Positions 49,991-60,120 of a DNA stretch of 64,000 bases are shown in pieces (the first letter of the stretch is position 1; each line of letters opens with the position of its first letter). A program made the translations under genes and the position numbers. Source of the DNA: Pseudonocardia phyllosphaerae (GTDB lineage Bacteria > Actinomycetota > Actinomycetes > Mycobacteriales > Pseudonocardiaceae); assembly GCF_046546475.1 (NCBI RefSeq), contig NZ_JBKGXS010000007.1, positions 1-64,000 on the forward strand, given 5' to 3'. Below the pieces are notes generated by a model. It was not told the origin of the DNA. It saw only the letters and a program-made list of their open reading frames with translations, and ran no database searches.

Positions 49991-51219
49991 TGGGCGACGC
50001 CTTCGTCGTCGTCGGGGCGTCCCTCGCCGGGTTGCGGGCCGCCCAGGCCGCCCGCCGCGCCGGGTTCGAGGGCACGCTGACGCTCGTCGGCGCCGAACCG
50101 CACCTGCCCTACGACCGCCCGCCGCTGTCGAAGGCGTTCCTCGAGGGCGGCGACGAGGTTCCCGAGGACCCGGTGTTCAAGTCCGAGGCGGAGCTGGCCG
50201 ACGAGCTGGATCTCGACCTGCGGCTCGGCACCCGTGCGACCGGGCTGGACCCCGAGCGCAGCGAGCTGCTGGTGCAGGGCCCGGACGGCGAGTCCCGCAT
50301 CCCCTACACCTACCTGGTGATCGCCACCGGAGCCGCGGCGCGCACGCTGCCCGGCACCGACGGCGTCGCCGGCGTGCACACGCTGCGCACCCTCGACGAC
50401 GCCCACGCCGTGCGGGCCGCGCTCGACGCGGGTGCGCGCACGGTCGTCGTCGGGGCCGGGTTCATCGGCTCCGAGGTCGCCTCCGGCGCCCGCAAGCGCG
50501 GCCTGCCGGTGACGGTCCTGGAGGCGCTGCCGGTCCCGCTGACCCGCTCGGTCGGCCCGGACGCCGGCCGCGCCTGCTCCGAGCTGCACCACCGCAACGG
50601 CACCGACCTGCGCTGCGGCGTGAAGGTCGCCGGGATCGAGCAGGACGGCGGCAAGGTCACCGGCGTCCGGCTGGAGGACGGCGAGCAGATCCCGGCCGAC
50701 CTGGTGGTCGTCGGGACCGGGGTGAAGCCGTGCACGGAGTGGCTCGAGGGCTCCGGCATCACGCTGCACGAGCGCGACGGCGGCATCGTCTGCGACGCCA
50801 CGCTCGCGACCGGGCTGCCCGGGGTCTACGCCGCAGGCGACGTCGTGCACGCCCCGCACCCCCTGTTCGACGACGACGTGCTGCGCCTGGAGCACTGGAC
50901 CAACGCCCAGGAGCAGGGCACCCTCGCCGCGAAGAACGCGCTGGACCCGGAGTCGGCGAAGCCGGTCTCCGGCGTCCCGTACTTCTGGTCGGACTGGTAC
51001 GGCAGCCGCATCCAGTTCGTCGGGGTCCCGGCCGCGGACGAGATCCGGGTCGTCTCCGAGGAGCTCGACGACGACCGGTTCCTCGCGCTCTACCGGCGCG
51101 GCGACCGCTTCACCGGCTGCCTGTGCATCGACCGGCCGTCGCAGGTCATGAAGTACCGCAAGCTGATCAACAAGCGCGCGACCTGGCAGGAGGCGCTGGA
51201 GTTCGCCGGGGTCGGCTGA
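49990..51219 (+). CDS. NAD(P)H-dependent ferredoxin reductase (FAD)
   Basis: A 409-residue flavoprotein of the putidaredoxin/rubredoxin reductase family. FAD motif FVVVGASLAGLRAAQAA, then PYDRPPLSK, NAD(P)-binding VVVGAGFIGSEVAS and the second FAD site GVYAAGDV are all present. The C-terminus has the family's FWSDWYGSRIQFVG pattern. It takes electrons from NAD(P)H and passes them to the adjacent ferredoxin. It starts inside the ferredoxin stop codon. Confidence 0.95.
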   Translation: MGDAFVVVGASLAGLRAAQAARRAGFEGTLTLVGAEPHLPYDRPPLSKAFLEGGDEVPEDPVFKSEAELADELDLDLRLGTRATGLDPERSELLVQGPDGESRIPYTYLVIATGAAARTLPGTDGVAGVHTLRTLDDAHAVRAALDAGARTVVVGAGFIGSEVASGARKRGLPVTVLEALPVPLTRSVGPDAGRACSELHHRNGTDLRCGVKVAGIEQDGGKVTGVRLEDGEQIPADLVVVGTGVKPCTEWLEGSGITLHERDGGIVCDATLATGLPGVYAAGDVVHAPHPLFDDDVLRLEHWTNAQEQGTLAAKNALDPESAKPVSGVPYFWSDWYGSRIQFVGVPAADEIRVVSEELDDDRFLALYRRGDRFTGCLCIDRPSQVMKYRKLINKRATWQEALEFAGVG

Positions 51220-51348
51220 GCGCGGACCGCGGTGACGGTTGCGGCACGCACCGCTGCGAGACGATCTCTCACGTAGCGGTAGAGTTGGGGCGCCACAGCG
51301 ACCCCGCCGCCGCGGTCGTCACCCCGCCTCCGTCCGCAGAAAGCAACG

Positions 51349-52839
51349 ATGTCGCGCCCCGCCCTGCTCTCCCGTCCGTCCGGCCTCCGGGCCCCCGGGT
51401 TCCGCGTGCTGCGCACGGAGGTGCTCGCCGGTCTCGTCGTCGCGCTCGCGCTGATCCCCGAGGCGATCTCGTTCTCGATCATCGCCGGGGTCGACCCGAA
51501 GGTCGGGCTCTACGCGTCGTTCACGATGGCCGTGGTCATCGCGATCTGCGGCGGCCGGCCGGCGATGATCAGCGCCGCGACCGGCGCGGTGGCGCTGGTC
51601 GTCGCGCCGCTCTCACGCGAGCACGGCGTCGAGTACCTGTTCGCCGCGGTCGTGCTGGGCGGGATCGTGCAGGTCCTGCTCGCGGTCGGCGGGTTCGCAC
51701 GGCTGATGCGGTTCCTGCCACGCAGCGTGATGGTCGGCTTCGTCAACGCCCTCGCGATCATGATCTTCGTCGCGCAGCTGCCGCACCTGGTCGACAAGCC
51801 GTGGCTGGTCTACGTGCTGACCGCCGCCGGGCTCCTCGTGCTGGTCGGGCTGCCGCGGCTGACGACGGCGGTGCCCGCGCCGCTGGTGGCGATCCTGCTG
51901 CTCACCGTGGTCACCGTGGCCGCCGGGTTCACCGTCCCGACGGTCGGCGACCAGGGCGCGCTGCCCGACGCGCTGCCCGTGCTCGGGATCCCCACGGTGC
52001 CGTTCACCTGGGAGACCCTGCGGATCATCGCCCCCTACGCGGTCGCGATCGCCGTGGTCGGGCTGATCGAGTCGATGATGACCGCCAAGCTCGTCGACGA
52101 CATCACCGACACCCACTCCGACAAGACCCGCGAGGCGTGGGGGCAGGGCGTCGCGAACGTCGTCACCGGGTTCTTCGGCGGCATGGGCGGCTGCGCGATG
52201 ATCGGCCAGACGATGATCAACGTGAAGGCGTCCGGGGCGCGGACCCGCCTCTCGACGTTCCTCGCGGGGCTGTTCCTGCTGATCCTGGTCGTCGCGCTCG
52301 GTCACCTCGTCGCGCTGATCCCGATGGCCGCGCTCGTCGCCGTCATGATCATGGTGTCGGTGGGGACGTTCGACTGGCACAGCATCCGACCCGGCGTGCT
52401 GCGCCGGATGCCCAAGAGCGAGACCACCGTCATGCTCGCGACGGTCGCGGTCACCGTCGGCACCTCGAACCTCGCGTTCGGCGTCGGCGTCGGCGTGCTG
52501 GTGGCGACGGTGCTGTTCGCCCGCCGCGTCGCGCACCTGGTCGAGGTCACCTCCGAGCTCGACGACGACGGCGGTCGCAAGACCTACCACGTCCGCGGCC
52601 AGCTGTTCTTCGCCAGCAGCAACGACCTGGTCTTCTCCTTCGACTACGCCCACGACCCCGCGCACGTGGTCATCGACCTCGCCGACGCGCACGTCTGGGA
52701 CGCCTCCACCGTGGCCGCGCTCGACGCGATCACCACGAAGTACACCGCCCGCGGCATCGAGGTCACCGTCACCGGGATGAACGACGACAGCCGGTCCCGC
52801 CACGACCGGCTCGCCGGGAGGCTCGGCACCGGCCACTGA
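51349..52839 (+). CDS. SulP-family anion transporter with STAS domain
   Basis: A 496-residue membrane protein. About eleven hydrophobic segments cover residues 25-400 and include the SulP signature ALALIPEAISFSIIAGVDP and later GQGVANVVTGFFGGMGGCAM. A cytosolic STAS domain follows (about 405-490, VIDLADAHVWDASTVAALD). SulP proteins carry sulfate, bicarbonate or organic anions; which one is not visible. No sulfate-assimilation or carbonic-anhydrase gene is close. The about 130 bp before ATG 51349 show no recognisable riboswitch. The gene ends 7 bp from the convergent Lsr2-like gene. Confidence 0.92.
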   Translation: MSRPALLSRPSGLRAPGFRVLRTEVLAGLVVALALIPEAISFSIIAGVDPKVGLYASFTMAVVIAICGGRPAMISAATGAVALVVAPLSREHGVEYLFAAVVLGGIVQVLLAVGGFARLMRFLPRSVMVGFVNALAIMIFVAQLPHLVDKPWLVYVLTAAGLLVLVGLPRLTTAVPAPLVAILLLTVVTVAAGFTVPTVGDQGALPDALPVLGIPTVPFTWETLRIIAPYAVAIAVVGLIESMMTAKLVDDITDTHSDKTREAWGQGVANVVTGFFGGMGGCAMIGQTMINVKASGARTRLSTFLAGLFLLILVVALGHLVALIPMAALVAVMIMVSVGTFDWHSIRPGVLRRMPKSETTVMLATVAVTVGTSNLAFGVGVGVLVATVLFARRVAHLVEVTSELDDDGGRKTYHVRGQLFFASSNDLVFSFDYAHDPAHVVIDLADAHVWDASTVAALDAITTKYTARGIEVTVTGMNDDSRSRHDRLAGRLGTGH

Positions 52840-52846
52840 GCGGTGC

Positions 52847-53248
52847 TCACCCGCTCTCGCGGGGCCCTTCGCCGGCGTAGTACGCCCGCACGACCGCGTC
52901 CGGCAGCCGCCCGCGGCTCGACACGACGTAGCCGCGCACCCGCGCCCAGCGCCGTACCTCGAGGTTGTGGTCGCGCAGCCGGTCCGCGGTGCGCGGGCTC
53001 CCCGGACCCGGCCGGTCCGGTCGGTGCCGGCCCGCGTCGACGTACGGCGCGAGCGAGGTACGCAGCCGGTCGGCGTTGCCGCTGCTGAGCCGGATCCGGT
53101 ACCAGGTCCCGTCCAGGGCGAAGTCGACGACGACGTCCGCGCGCCCCCCGTCGAGGTCGTCGACCGGCTCGGTGACCGGGGAGCCGGCCGCGGTGGCGAG
53201 GAGCCCGGTGACCCCGGTCCGGGTCCCGTCGGTGAGGGCGAGCCACAT
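52847..53248 (-). CDS. Lsr2-like nucleoid-associated protein
   Basis: A 133-residue paralogue of Lsr2, the actinobacterial xenogeneic silencer. After an unusual about 28-residue N-terminal extension come the dimerisation strands VDDLDGGRADVVVDFALDG and the Lsr2 pattern YRIRLSSGNADRLRTSLAPY. The C-terminal DNA-binding part is NLEVRRWARVRGYVVSSRGR, where RGR inserts in the AT minor groove. ATG 53248 has GAGGAGG upstream. It is divergent from the dnaK operon; the 382-bp gap contains a perfect palindrome. Whether it silences foreign DNA, such as the lower-GC island at 24 kb, is unknown. Confidence 0.88.
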   Translation of the reverse strand: MWLALTDGTRTGVTGLLATAAGSPVTEPVDDLDGGRADVVVDFALDGTWYRIRLSSGNADRLRTSLAPYVDAGRHRPDRPGPGSPRTADRLRDHNLEVRRWARVRGYVVSSRGRLPDAVVRAYYAGEGPRESG

Positions 53249-53342
53249 GCCTGCGCCCTCCTCCACGGCCGTCGGTGCAGCGTTCGCGATCCAGTGTCCG
53301 CCAGTGCGTCGCACGCTGTCGATGTGGGCGCCAACAGAATGG

Positions 53343-53360
53343 TTTGTCTGCGGAGACAAA
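53343..53360. promoter_or_regulatory. Perfect palindrome between the Lsr2-like gene and the dnaK operon
   Basis: TTTGTCT (53343-53349), GCGG, AGACAAA (53354-53360). It is AT-rich against a very GC-rich background and lies about 95 bp before the Lsr2-like start. It does not fit the HspR (HAIR), CIRCE or LexA consensus. It is a candidate operator for an unidentified regulator. Confidence 0.5.
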
Positions 53361-53397
53361 ATGCCAGGAAATGGGAACAGGGTGCGTTCGCTCCGCC

Positions 53398-53426
53398 TTG
53401 ACGACCATGACGGACCCCAGTAGACC
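53398..53426 (+). promoter_or_regulatory. Possible housekeeping promoter of the chaperone operon
   Basis: TTGACG (53398-53403) and TAGACC (53421-53426), spaced by 17 bp, resemble an actinobacterial sigma-A promoter pointing at dnaK, with a leader of about 200 nt. No HAIR or CIRCE element is seen up to the start codon. Confidence 0.35.
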
Positions 53427-53630
53427 GGGATCCGCGAGGGCCGGACGCCCGGTGCGGACACCGCCCGGGACGCCTCCTGATCAGGGGCGATCCGGGACGG
53501 TCCTGCCGGAACCGCCCTCGCCGCACACATCGCACACCGACGCCGGGATGGCGCCGGAATGAACATCAATCGTACGACCCGTGGTCGCGCCCACCGCCGA
53601 CGGACGCGACACCGAAAGGGAGACAGGAAC

Positions 53631-55541
<1,911 letters not shown>

Positions 55542-55588
55542 CCGCGGCAGCGGCAGCACGAGACCGGCACGACCGACAGGCGGGATCC

Positions 55589-56158
55589 ATGACCGAGCAG
55601 AACACCGACGGGGCCGGCGCCACGCCGGCCCCCGGCCCGGCCGAGGGGGCGGAGCACACGGACACGACCACCGGCACGACCGGGGAGCAGCACGACGAGG
55701 TCGGTGAGCTGCGCGCCCGCGTCGCCGAGCTCGAGGGGAAGTGGCGCACCGCCGCCGCGGACCTCGACAACTTCCGCAAGCGCACCGCGCGGGACGCGGA
55801 GCGCTCGCGTGAGCTGGAGCGGGCGAAGGTGGCCCGGGAGTGGCTGCCCGTCCTGGACAACCTCGACATCGCCCTGCAGCACGCGGGCTCCGACCCGACG
55901 GCGATCGTCGAGGGCGTGCAGGCCGTGCGTGACCAGGCGTCCGGTGTGCTGGGCCGGCTCGGCTTCCCGCGCCGGGAGGACGAGCCGGGCACCGCGTTCG
56001 ACCCGGCCCGGCACGAGGCGGTCAGTACCGTCCCGGCCGCCGAGGGCCAGGAACCCAACACGATCGTCCAGACCGTGCGCACCGGCTACGGCGACGGCGA
56101 CCACCAGCTGCGGCCGCCGGGTGTCGTCGTGGCGGTCGCGCCGGCGGAGAAGAGCTGA
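55589..56158 (+). CDS. grpE: Nucleotide exchange factor GrpE
   Basis: A 189-residue GrpE that releases ADP from DnaK. An acidic, Gly/Thr-rich N-terminus is followed by a long helix (LRARVAELEGKWRTAAADLD, NFRKRT) and the C-terminal beta part with HEAVSTVPA, NTIVQTVRTGY and LRPPGVVVAV. It lies 47 bp after dnaK, and its stop overlaps the next start (TGATG). Confidence 0.96.
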   Translation: MTEQNTDGAGATPAPGPAEGAEHTDTTTGTTGEQHDEVGELRARVAELEGKWRTAAADLDNFRKRTARDAERSRELERAKVAREWLPVLDNLDIALQHAGSDPTAIVEGVQAVRDQASGVLGRLGFPRREDEPGTAFDPARHEAVSTVPAAEGQEPNTIVQTVRTGYGDGDHQLRPPGVVVAVAPAEKS

Positions 56159-57141
56159 TGGCAGAGGACTACTACCAGACACTCGGCGTCAGCCGGGGCG
56201 CGAGCCAGGACGAGATCCAGCGCGCGTACCGCAAGCTCGCCCGCAAGTACCACCCGGACATCAACAAGGACCCGGGCGCCGAGGACACCTTCAAGGACAT
56301 CACCGGGGCCTACGACGTGCTGTCCGACCCCGAGACCCGCAAGAAGTACGACGACTTCGGGCCCGACTTCCGGTCGGTCCCCGACGGCGTCGACGCCGAG
56401 ACCTGGCGCCGCGCCAAGGCAGGCGGCGGGTTCGGCGGTGGCGGCGGCTACGGCGGTTTCGGTGGTGGCCAGGGCTTCGGCGGGGGACAGGGCTTCGGGG
56501 GCGGGTTCTCCGACGGCACCTTCCACTACGGCGGCGAGGACGTCGACATCGAGGACCTGCTCGGGGGCATGTTCGGCGGCAGCGGTCGCCGGCGCTCCCG
56601 GGGCCCGATGCCCGGCGCCGACCAGGAGGCCGAGATCGAGCTCGACCTCGAGGACTCCTACGCGGGCACGAAGCGCTCGATCACGCTCTCCGGGCCGGAC
56701 GGCGCGAAGACGATCGACGTGAACGTCCCCAAGGGCGTCACCGAGGGCAAGCGGATCCGGCTGGCCGGCCAGGGCGGGCAGGGCTTCGGCGGCGGCGAGG
56801 CCGGTGACCTCTACCTGGTCGTGCGGTTCGCCAAGCACCCGCGCTACACGGTCGAGGACCGCAAGGTCACCGTCACCGTGCCGGTCGCCCCGTGGGAGGC
56901 CGTGCTCGGCACGACCGTCGCCCTGGAGATCCCGGACGGCGAGGCCAAGGTCAAGGTCCCGGCCGGGACGTCCAGCGGGAAGAAGCTGCGGCTGCGCGGA
57001 CGGGGCATCCCGAACCCGCGCGGCACGGCCGGTGACCTCTACGCCGAGATCCGCATCGTCGTCCCGTCCGAGCCGACCGAGGCCGAGCGGGAGCTCTACG
57101 AGCAGCTCTCGACCACCTCGACGTTCGAGCCCCGGCGCTGA
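56158..57141 (+). CDS. DnaJ-family co-chaperone, CbpA-like (no zinc finger)
   Basis: A 327-residue type II J-protein. The J domain (YYQTLGVSRGASQDEIQRAY, YHPDIN with the essential HPD) is followed by a long Gly/Phe region of GFGGG repeats. Two C-terminal beta-sandwich domains complete it (from EAEIELDLEDSYAGTKRSI onward). The CxxCxGxG zinc-finger repeats of true DnaJ are absent, so CbpA is the better name. It stimulates DnaK ATPase and delivers clients. The next gene encodes the matching CbpM modulator. Confidence 0.94.
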   Translation: MAEDYYQTLGVSRGASQDEIQRAYRKLARKYHPDINKDPGAEDTFKDITGAYDVLSDPETRKKYDDFGPDFRSVPDGVDAETWRRAKAGGGFGGGGGYGGFGGGQGFGGGQGFGGGFSDGTFHYGGEDVDIEDLLGGMFGGSGRRRSRGPMPGADQEAEIELDLEDSYAGTKRSITLSGPDGAKTIDVNVPKGVTEGKRIRLAGQGGQGFGGGEAGDLYLVVRFAKHPRYTVEDRKVTVTVPVAPWEAVLGTTVALEIPDGEAKVKVPAGTSSGKKLRLRGRGIPNPRGTAGDLYAEIRIVVPSEPTEAERELYEQLSTTSTFEPRR

Positions 57142-57151
57142 AGGAGGAACG

Positions 57152-57460
57152 ATGACCTACCCGATCGTCCTGGGCCACCTCGGCGCGCACCGCCTGGACC
57201 TCGAGACCTTCGCCCGCGTGGCCGGTGTCCACCCCGAGCTGCTGCGCCGGCTCGCCGTGCTGGGCCTCGTGGACTACGTGACCGACTCGGCCGGGAACCC
57301 GTGGTTCCCGATGGCCGAGCTCCCGGCCGTCGGGCGGCTGCGCAGGCTGCGGGCCGGGCTCGACCTCAACTACGCGGCACTCGGCGTCGTCGTCGAGCTG
57401 CTGGACCGGATCTCCGAGCTCGAAGCCGAGCTCGCTCGACGCCCACGCACCGGAGGCTGA
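57152..57460 (+). CDS. Chaperone modulator CbpM (MerR-like)
   Basis: A 102-residue protein with a MerR_2-type helix pattern: ETFARVAGVHPELLRRLAVL, GLVDYVTDSAGNPWFP, then a leucine-rich dimer helix (LGVVVELLDRISELEAEL). CbpM binds the J domain of CbpA and keeps it from DnaK. HspR, the MerR-type repressor usual at this place in actinobacteria, has a different first helix and a C-terminal tail that is not seen here. ATG 57152 has an ideal AAGGAGGA. Confidence 0.85.
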   Translation: MTYPIVLGHLGAHRLDLETFARVAGVHPELLRRLAVLGLVDYVTDSAGNPWFPMAELPAVGRLRRLRAGLDLNYAALGVVVELLDRISELEAELARRPRTGG

Positions 57461-57461
57461 C

Positions 57462-60095
57462 GTGGACCCCAACCGTCTCACCCAGAAGTCCCAGGAAGCG
57501 CTGCACGACGGGCAGACCAAGGCGCTGCGCTACGGCCACACCGAGGTCGACGCCGAGCACCTGCTGCTCGCCCTGCTGGAGCAGCCCGACGGCCTCGTCC
57601 CGCGGCTGATGACCGCGGCCGGGGCCGACCCGGCACGGCTGACCCGCGACCTCGAGACCGAGCTGAACCGCCGGCCGAAGGTCAGCGGGCCCGGCGTCCA
57701 GCCCGGGCAGGCGATGGTCACCCAGCGCCTGTCCCGGCTGTTCGACGCCGCGGACGCCGAGGCCAAGCACATGAAGGACGACTACGTCTCGGTCGAGCAC
57801 CTGATCCTGCCGATGCTCGACGAGGGCAGCGGCAGCGCCGCCGGGCGGCTCCTCAAGCAGGCCGGGCTGACCAAGGAGAACTTCCTCCAGGCGCTCACCG
57901 ACGTCCGCGGGAACCAGCGGGTCACCTCCGCGACCCCGGAGGGCACCTACGAGGCGCTGGAGAAGTACGGCCGCGACCTCGTCGCCGACGCCGCAGCGGG
58001 CAAGCTCGACCCGGTCATCGGCCGTGACGGCGAGATCCGCCGCACCATCCAGATCCTGTCCCGCAAGACCAAGAACAACCCGGTCCTGACCGGTGACCCC
58101 GGCGTCGGCAAGACCGCGATCGTCGAGGGCCTCGCCCAGCGGATCTACCACGGCGACGTGCCCGAGGGGCTGAAGGACAAGACCGTCTTCGCCCTGGACA
58201 TGAGCGCGCTCGTCGCCGGCGCGAAGTACCGCGGCGAGTTCGAGGAGCGGCTCAAGGCCGTGCTCTCCGAGGTCACCGGGGCCGAGGGCCGCATCCTGCT
58301 GTTCATCGACGAGCTGCACACCATCGTCGGCGCGGGCGCGACCGACGGCGCGATGGACGCCGGCAACATGCTCAAGCCGATGCTCGCCCGCGGTGAGCTG
58401 CACCTGATCGGTGCGACCACCGCCGACGAGTACCGCCGCTACATCGAGAAGGACGCCGCGCTGGAGCGCCGCTTCCAGCAGGTCGTCGTCGACCAGCCGA
58501 CGGTCGAGGACGCGATCTCGATCCTGCGCGGGCTGCGCGAGCGGCTCGAGGTGTTCCACGGCGTCAAGATCCAGGACGCGGCGCTGGTCGGCGCGGTCGT
58601 GCTGTCCGACCGCTACATCACCGACCGGTTCCTGCCGGACAAGGCGATCGACCTCGTCGACGAGGCCTGCGCGATGCTCCGCACCGAGATCGACTCGATG
58701 CCGGCCGAGCTCGACGAGTACACCCGCAGGCTCACCCGTCTCGAGATCGAGGAGGCGGCGCTGGCCAAGGAGACCGACAAGGCCAGCGGCACCCGGCTCG
58801 AGGAGCTGCGCCGCGAGCTGACCGACGTCCGCACCGACGCCGACGCCATGCGCGCGCAGTGGGAGTCCGAGCGCCAGGCCGTGCACAAGGCGCAGAACCT
58901 GCGCAGCGAGATCGAGCAGGTCCGCGTCGAGGCCGAGCAGGCCGAGCGTGAGTACGACCTGAACCGCGCGGCCGAGCTGCGGCACGGCCGGATGCCCGAT
59001 CTGGAGCGCAGGCTCGAGGCCGAGGAGGAGCGGCTCGCGTCCAAGCAGGGCAGCAGCAGGCTGCTGCGTGAGGTCGTCACCGAGGAGGAGATCGCCGCGA
59101 TCGTCTCCCGCTGGACCGGCATCCCGGTCTCGCGGCTGCAGGAGGGCGAGCGGCAGAAGCTGCTCAAGCTCGACGAGCTGCTGCACGAGCGGGTCATCGG
59201 CCAGGACGAGGCGGTGCTGCGCGTCGCGGACGCGGTGATCCGGGCCCGGTCCCAGATCAAGGACCCGCGGCGGCCCATCGGGTCGTTCCTGTTCCTCGGG
59301 CCCACCGGTGTCGGCAAGACCGAGCTGGCCAAGGCGCTGGCGTCGAACCTGTTCGACTCCGAGGACAACATCATCCGGCTCGACATGAGCGAGTACCAGG
59401 AGCGGCACACCGTCTCCCGGCTCGTCGGCGCCCCGCCCGGCTACGTCGGGCACGACGAGGGCGGCCAGCTCACCGAGGCCGTGCGGCGCAAGCCGTACTC
59501 GGTGATCCTCTTCGACGAGGTCGAGAAGGCGCACCCGGACGTGTTCAACACGCTCCTGCAGGTGCTCGACGACGGCCGCCTCACCGACTCCCAGGGCCGC
59601 ACGGTCGACTTCCGCAACACCGTCATCATCATGACCTCGAACATCGGGTCGCAGTACCTGACCGACGGCATGACCGGCGACGGGGAGATCAAGGAGGACG
59701 CCCGTGAGGAGGTCATGGGCGCGCTGCGGGCGCACTTCCGCCCGGAGTTCCTCAACCGGATCGACGACATCGTGCTGTTCAAGCCGCTCACCGGCCCGGA
59801 CATCGAGAACATCGTCGGGCTGATGTTCGGCGAGCTGCGCGACCGGCTGGCCGACCGCCGGATGACGCTGAGGGTCACCGAGGAGGCGCTCGGGTTCATC
59901 GCCCAGCAGGGCTTCGACCCGGTCTACGGTGCCCGCCCGCTGCGCCGCTTCATCACCCGCGAGGTGGAGACGCGGATCGGGCGCGCGTTGCTGCGCGGCG
60001 ACGCCGTCGACGGCGGTACCGTCGTCGTCTCGCTCGACGACGGACATCTGGCCGTGAGCTACGAGGACCCCTCCGACACCGAGGCGGCCTCGTGA
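57462..60095 (+). CDS. clpB: ATP-dependent disaggregase ClpB
   Basis: An 877-residue Hsp100 hexamer subunit. Order: double Clp-N domain (about 1-145), NBD1 with Walker A GDPGVGKTA near 211 and Walker B ILLFIDELH near 280. The middle coiled-coil propeller (about 410-525, many Glu/Arg heptads) marks ClpB rather than ClpC. NBD2 has GPTGVGKTE near 613 and VILFDEVEKAHPDVF near 682, followed by the C-terminal D2-small domain. It extracts proteins from aggregates with DnaK. GTG 57462 lies directly after the cbpM stop, so the chaperone genes form one operon. Confidence 0.97.
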   Translation: MDPNRLTQKSQEALHDGQTKALRYGHTEVDAEHLLLALLEQPDGLVPRLMTAAGADPARLTRDLETELNRRPKVSGPGVQPGQAMVTQRLSRLFDAADAEAKHMKDDYVSVEHLILPMLDEGSGSAAGRLLKQAGLTKENFLQALTDVRGNQRVTSATPEGTYEALEKYGRDLVADAAAGKLDPVIGRDGEIRRTIQILSRKTKNNPVLTGDPGVGKTAIVEGLAQRIYHGDVPEGLKDKTVFALDMSALVAGAKYRGEFEERLKAVLSEVTGAEGRILLFIDELHTIVGAGATDGAMDAGNMLKPMLARGELHLIGATTADEYRRYIEKDAALERRFQQVVVDQPTVEDAISILRGLRERLEVFHGVKIQDAALVGAVVLSDRYITDRFLPDKAIDLVDEACAMLRTEIDSMPAELDEYTRRLTRLEIEEAALAKETDKASGTRLEELRRELTDVRTDADAMRAQWESERQAVHKAQNLRSEIEQVRVEAEQAEREYDLNRAAELRHGRMPDLERRLEAEEERLASKQGSSRLLREVVTEEEIAAIVSRWTGIPVSRLQEGERQKLLKLDELLHERVIGQDEAVLRVADAVIRARSQIKDPRRPIGSFLFLGPTGVGKTELAKALASNLFDSEDNIIRLDMSEYQERHTVSRLVGAPPGYVGHDEGGQLTEAVRRKPYSVILFDEVEKAHPDVFNTLLQVLDDGRLTDSQGRTVDFRNTVIIMTSNIGSQYLTDGMTGDGEIKEDAREEVMGALRAHFRPEFLNRIDDIVLFKPLTGPDIENIVGLMFGELRDRLADRRMTLRVTEEALGFIAQQGFDPVYGARPLRRFITREVETRIGRALLRGDAVDGGTVVVSLDDGHLAVSYEDPSDTEAAS

Positions 60096-60120
60096 CGGTG
60101 CGGCCCCACCGAGGAGCCGC

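Noticed and set aside
51220..51348. Riboswitch or leader element before the SulP gene
   Set aside because: No conserved riboswitch core, attenuator or convincing stable stem was found in the 129 bases.
53361..53630. HspR (HAIR) or CIRCE operator upstream of dnaK
   Set aside because: Neither CTTGAGT-N7-ACTCAAG nor TTAGCACTC-N9-GAGTGCTAA is present. The nearby CTTGACG has no matching second half.
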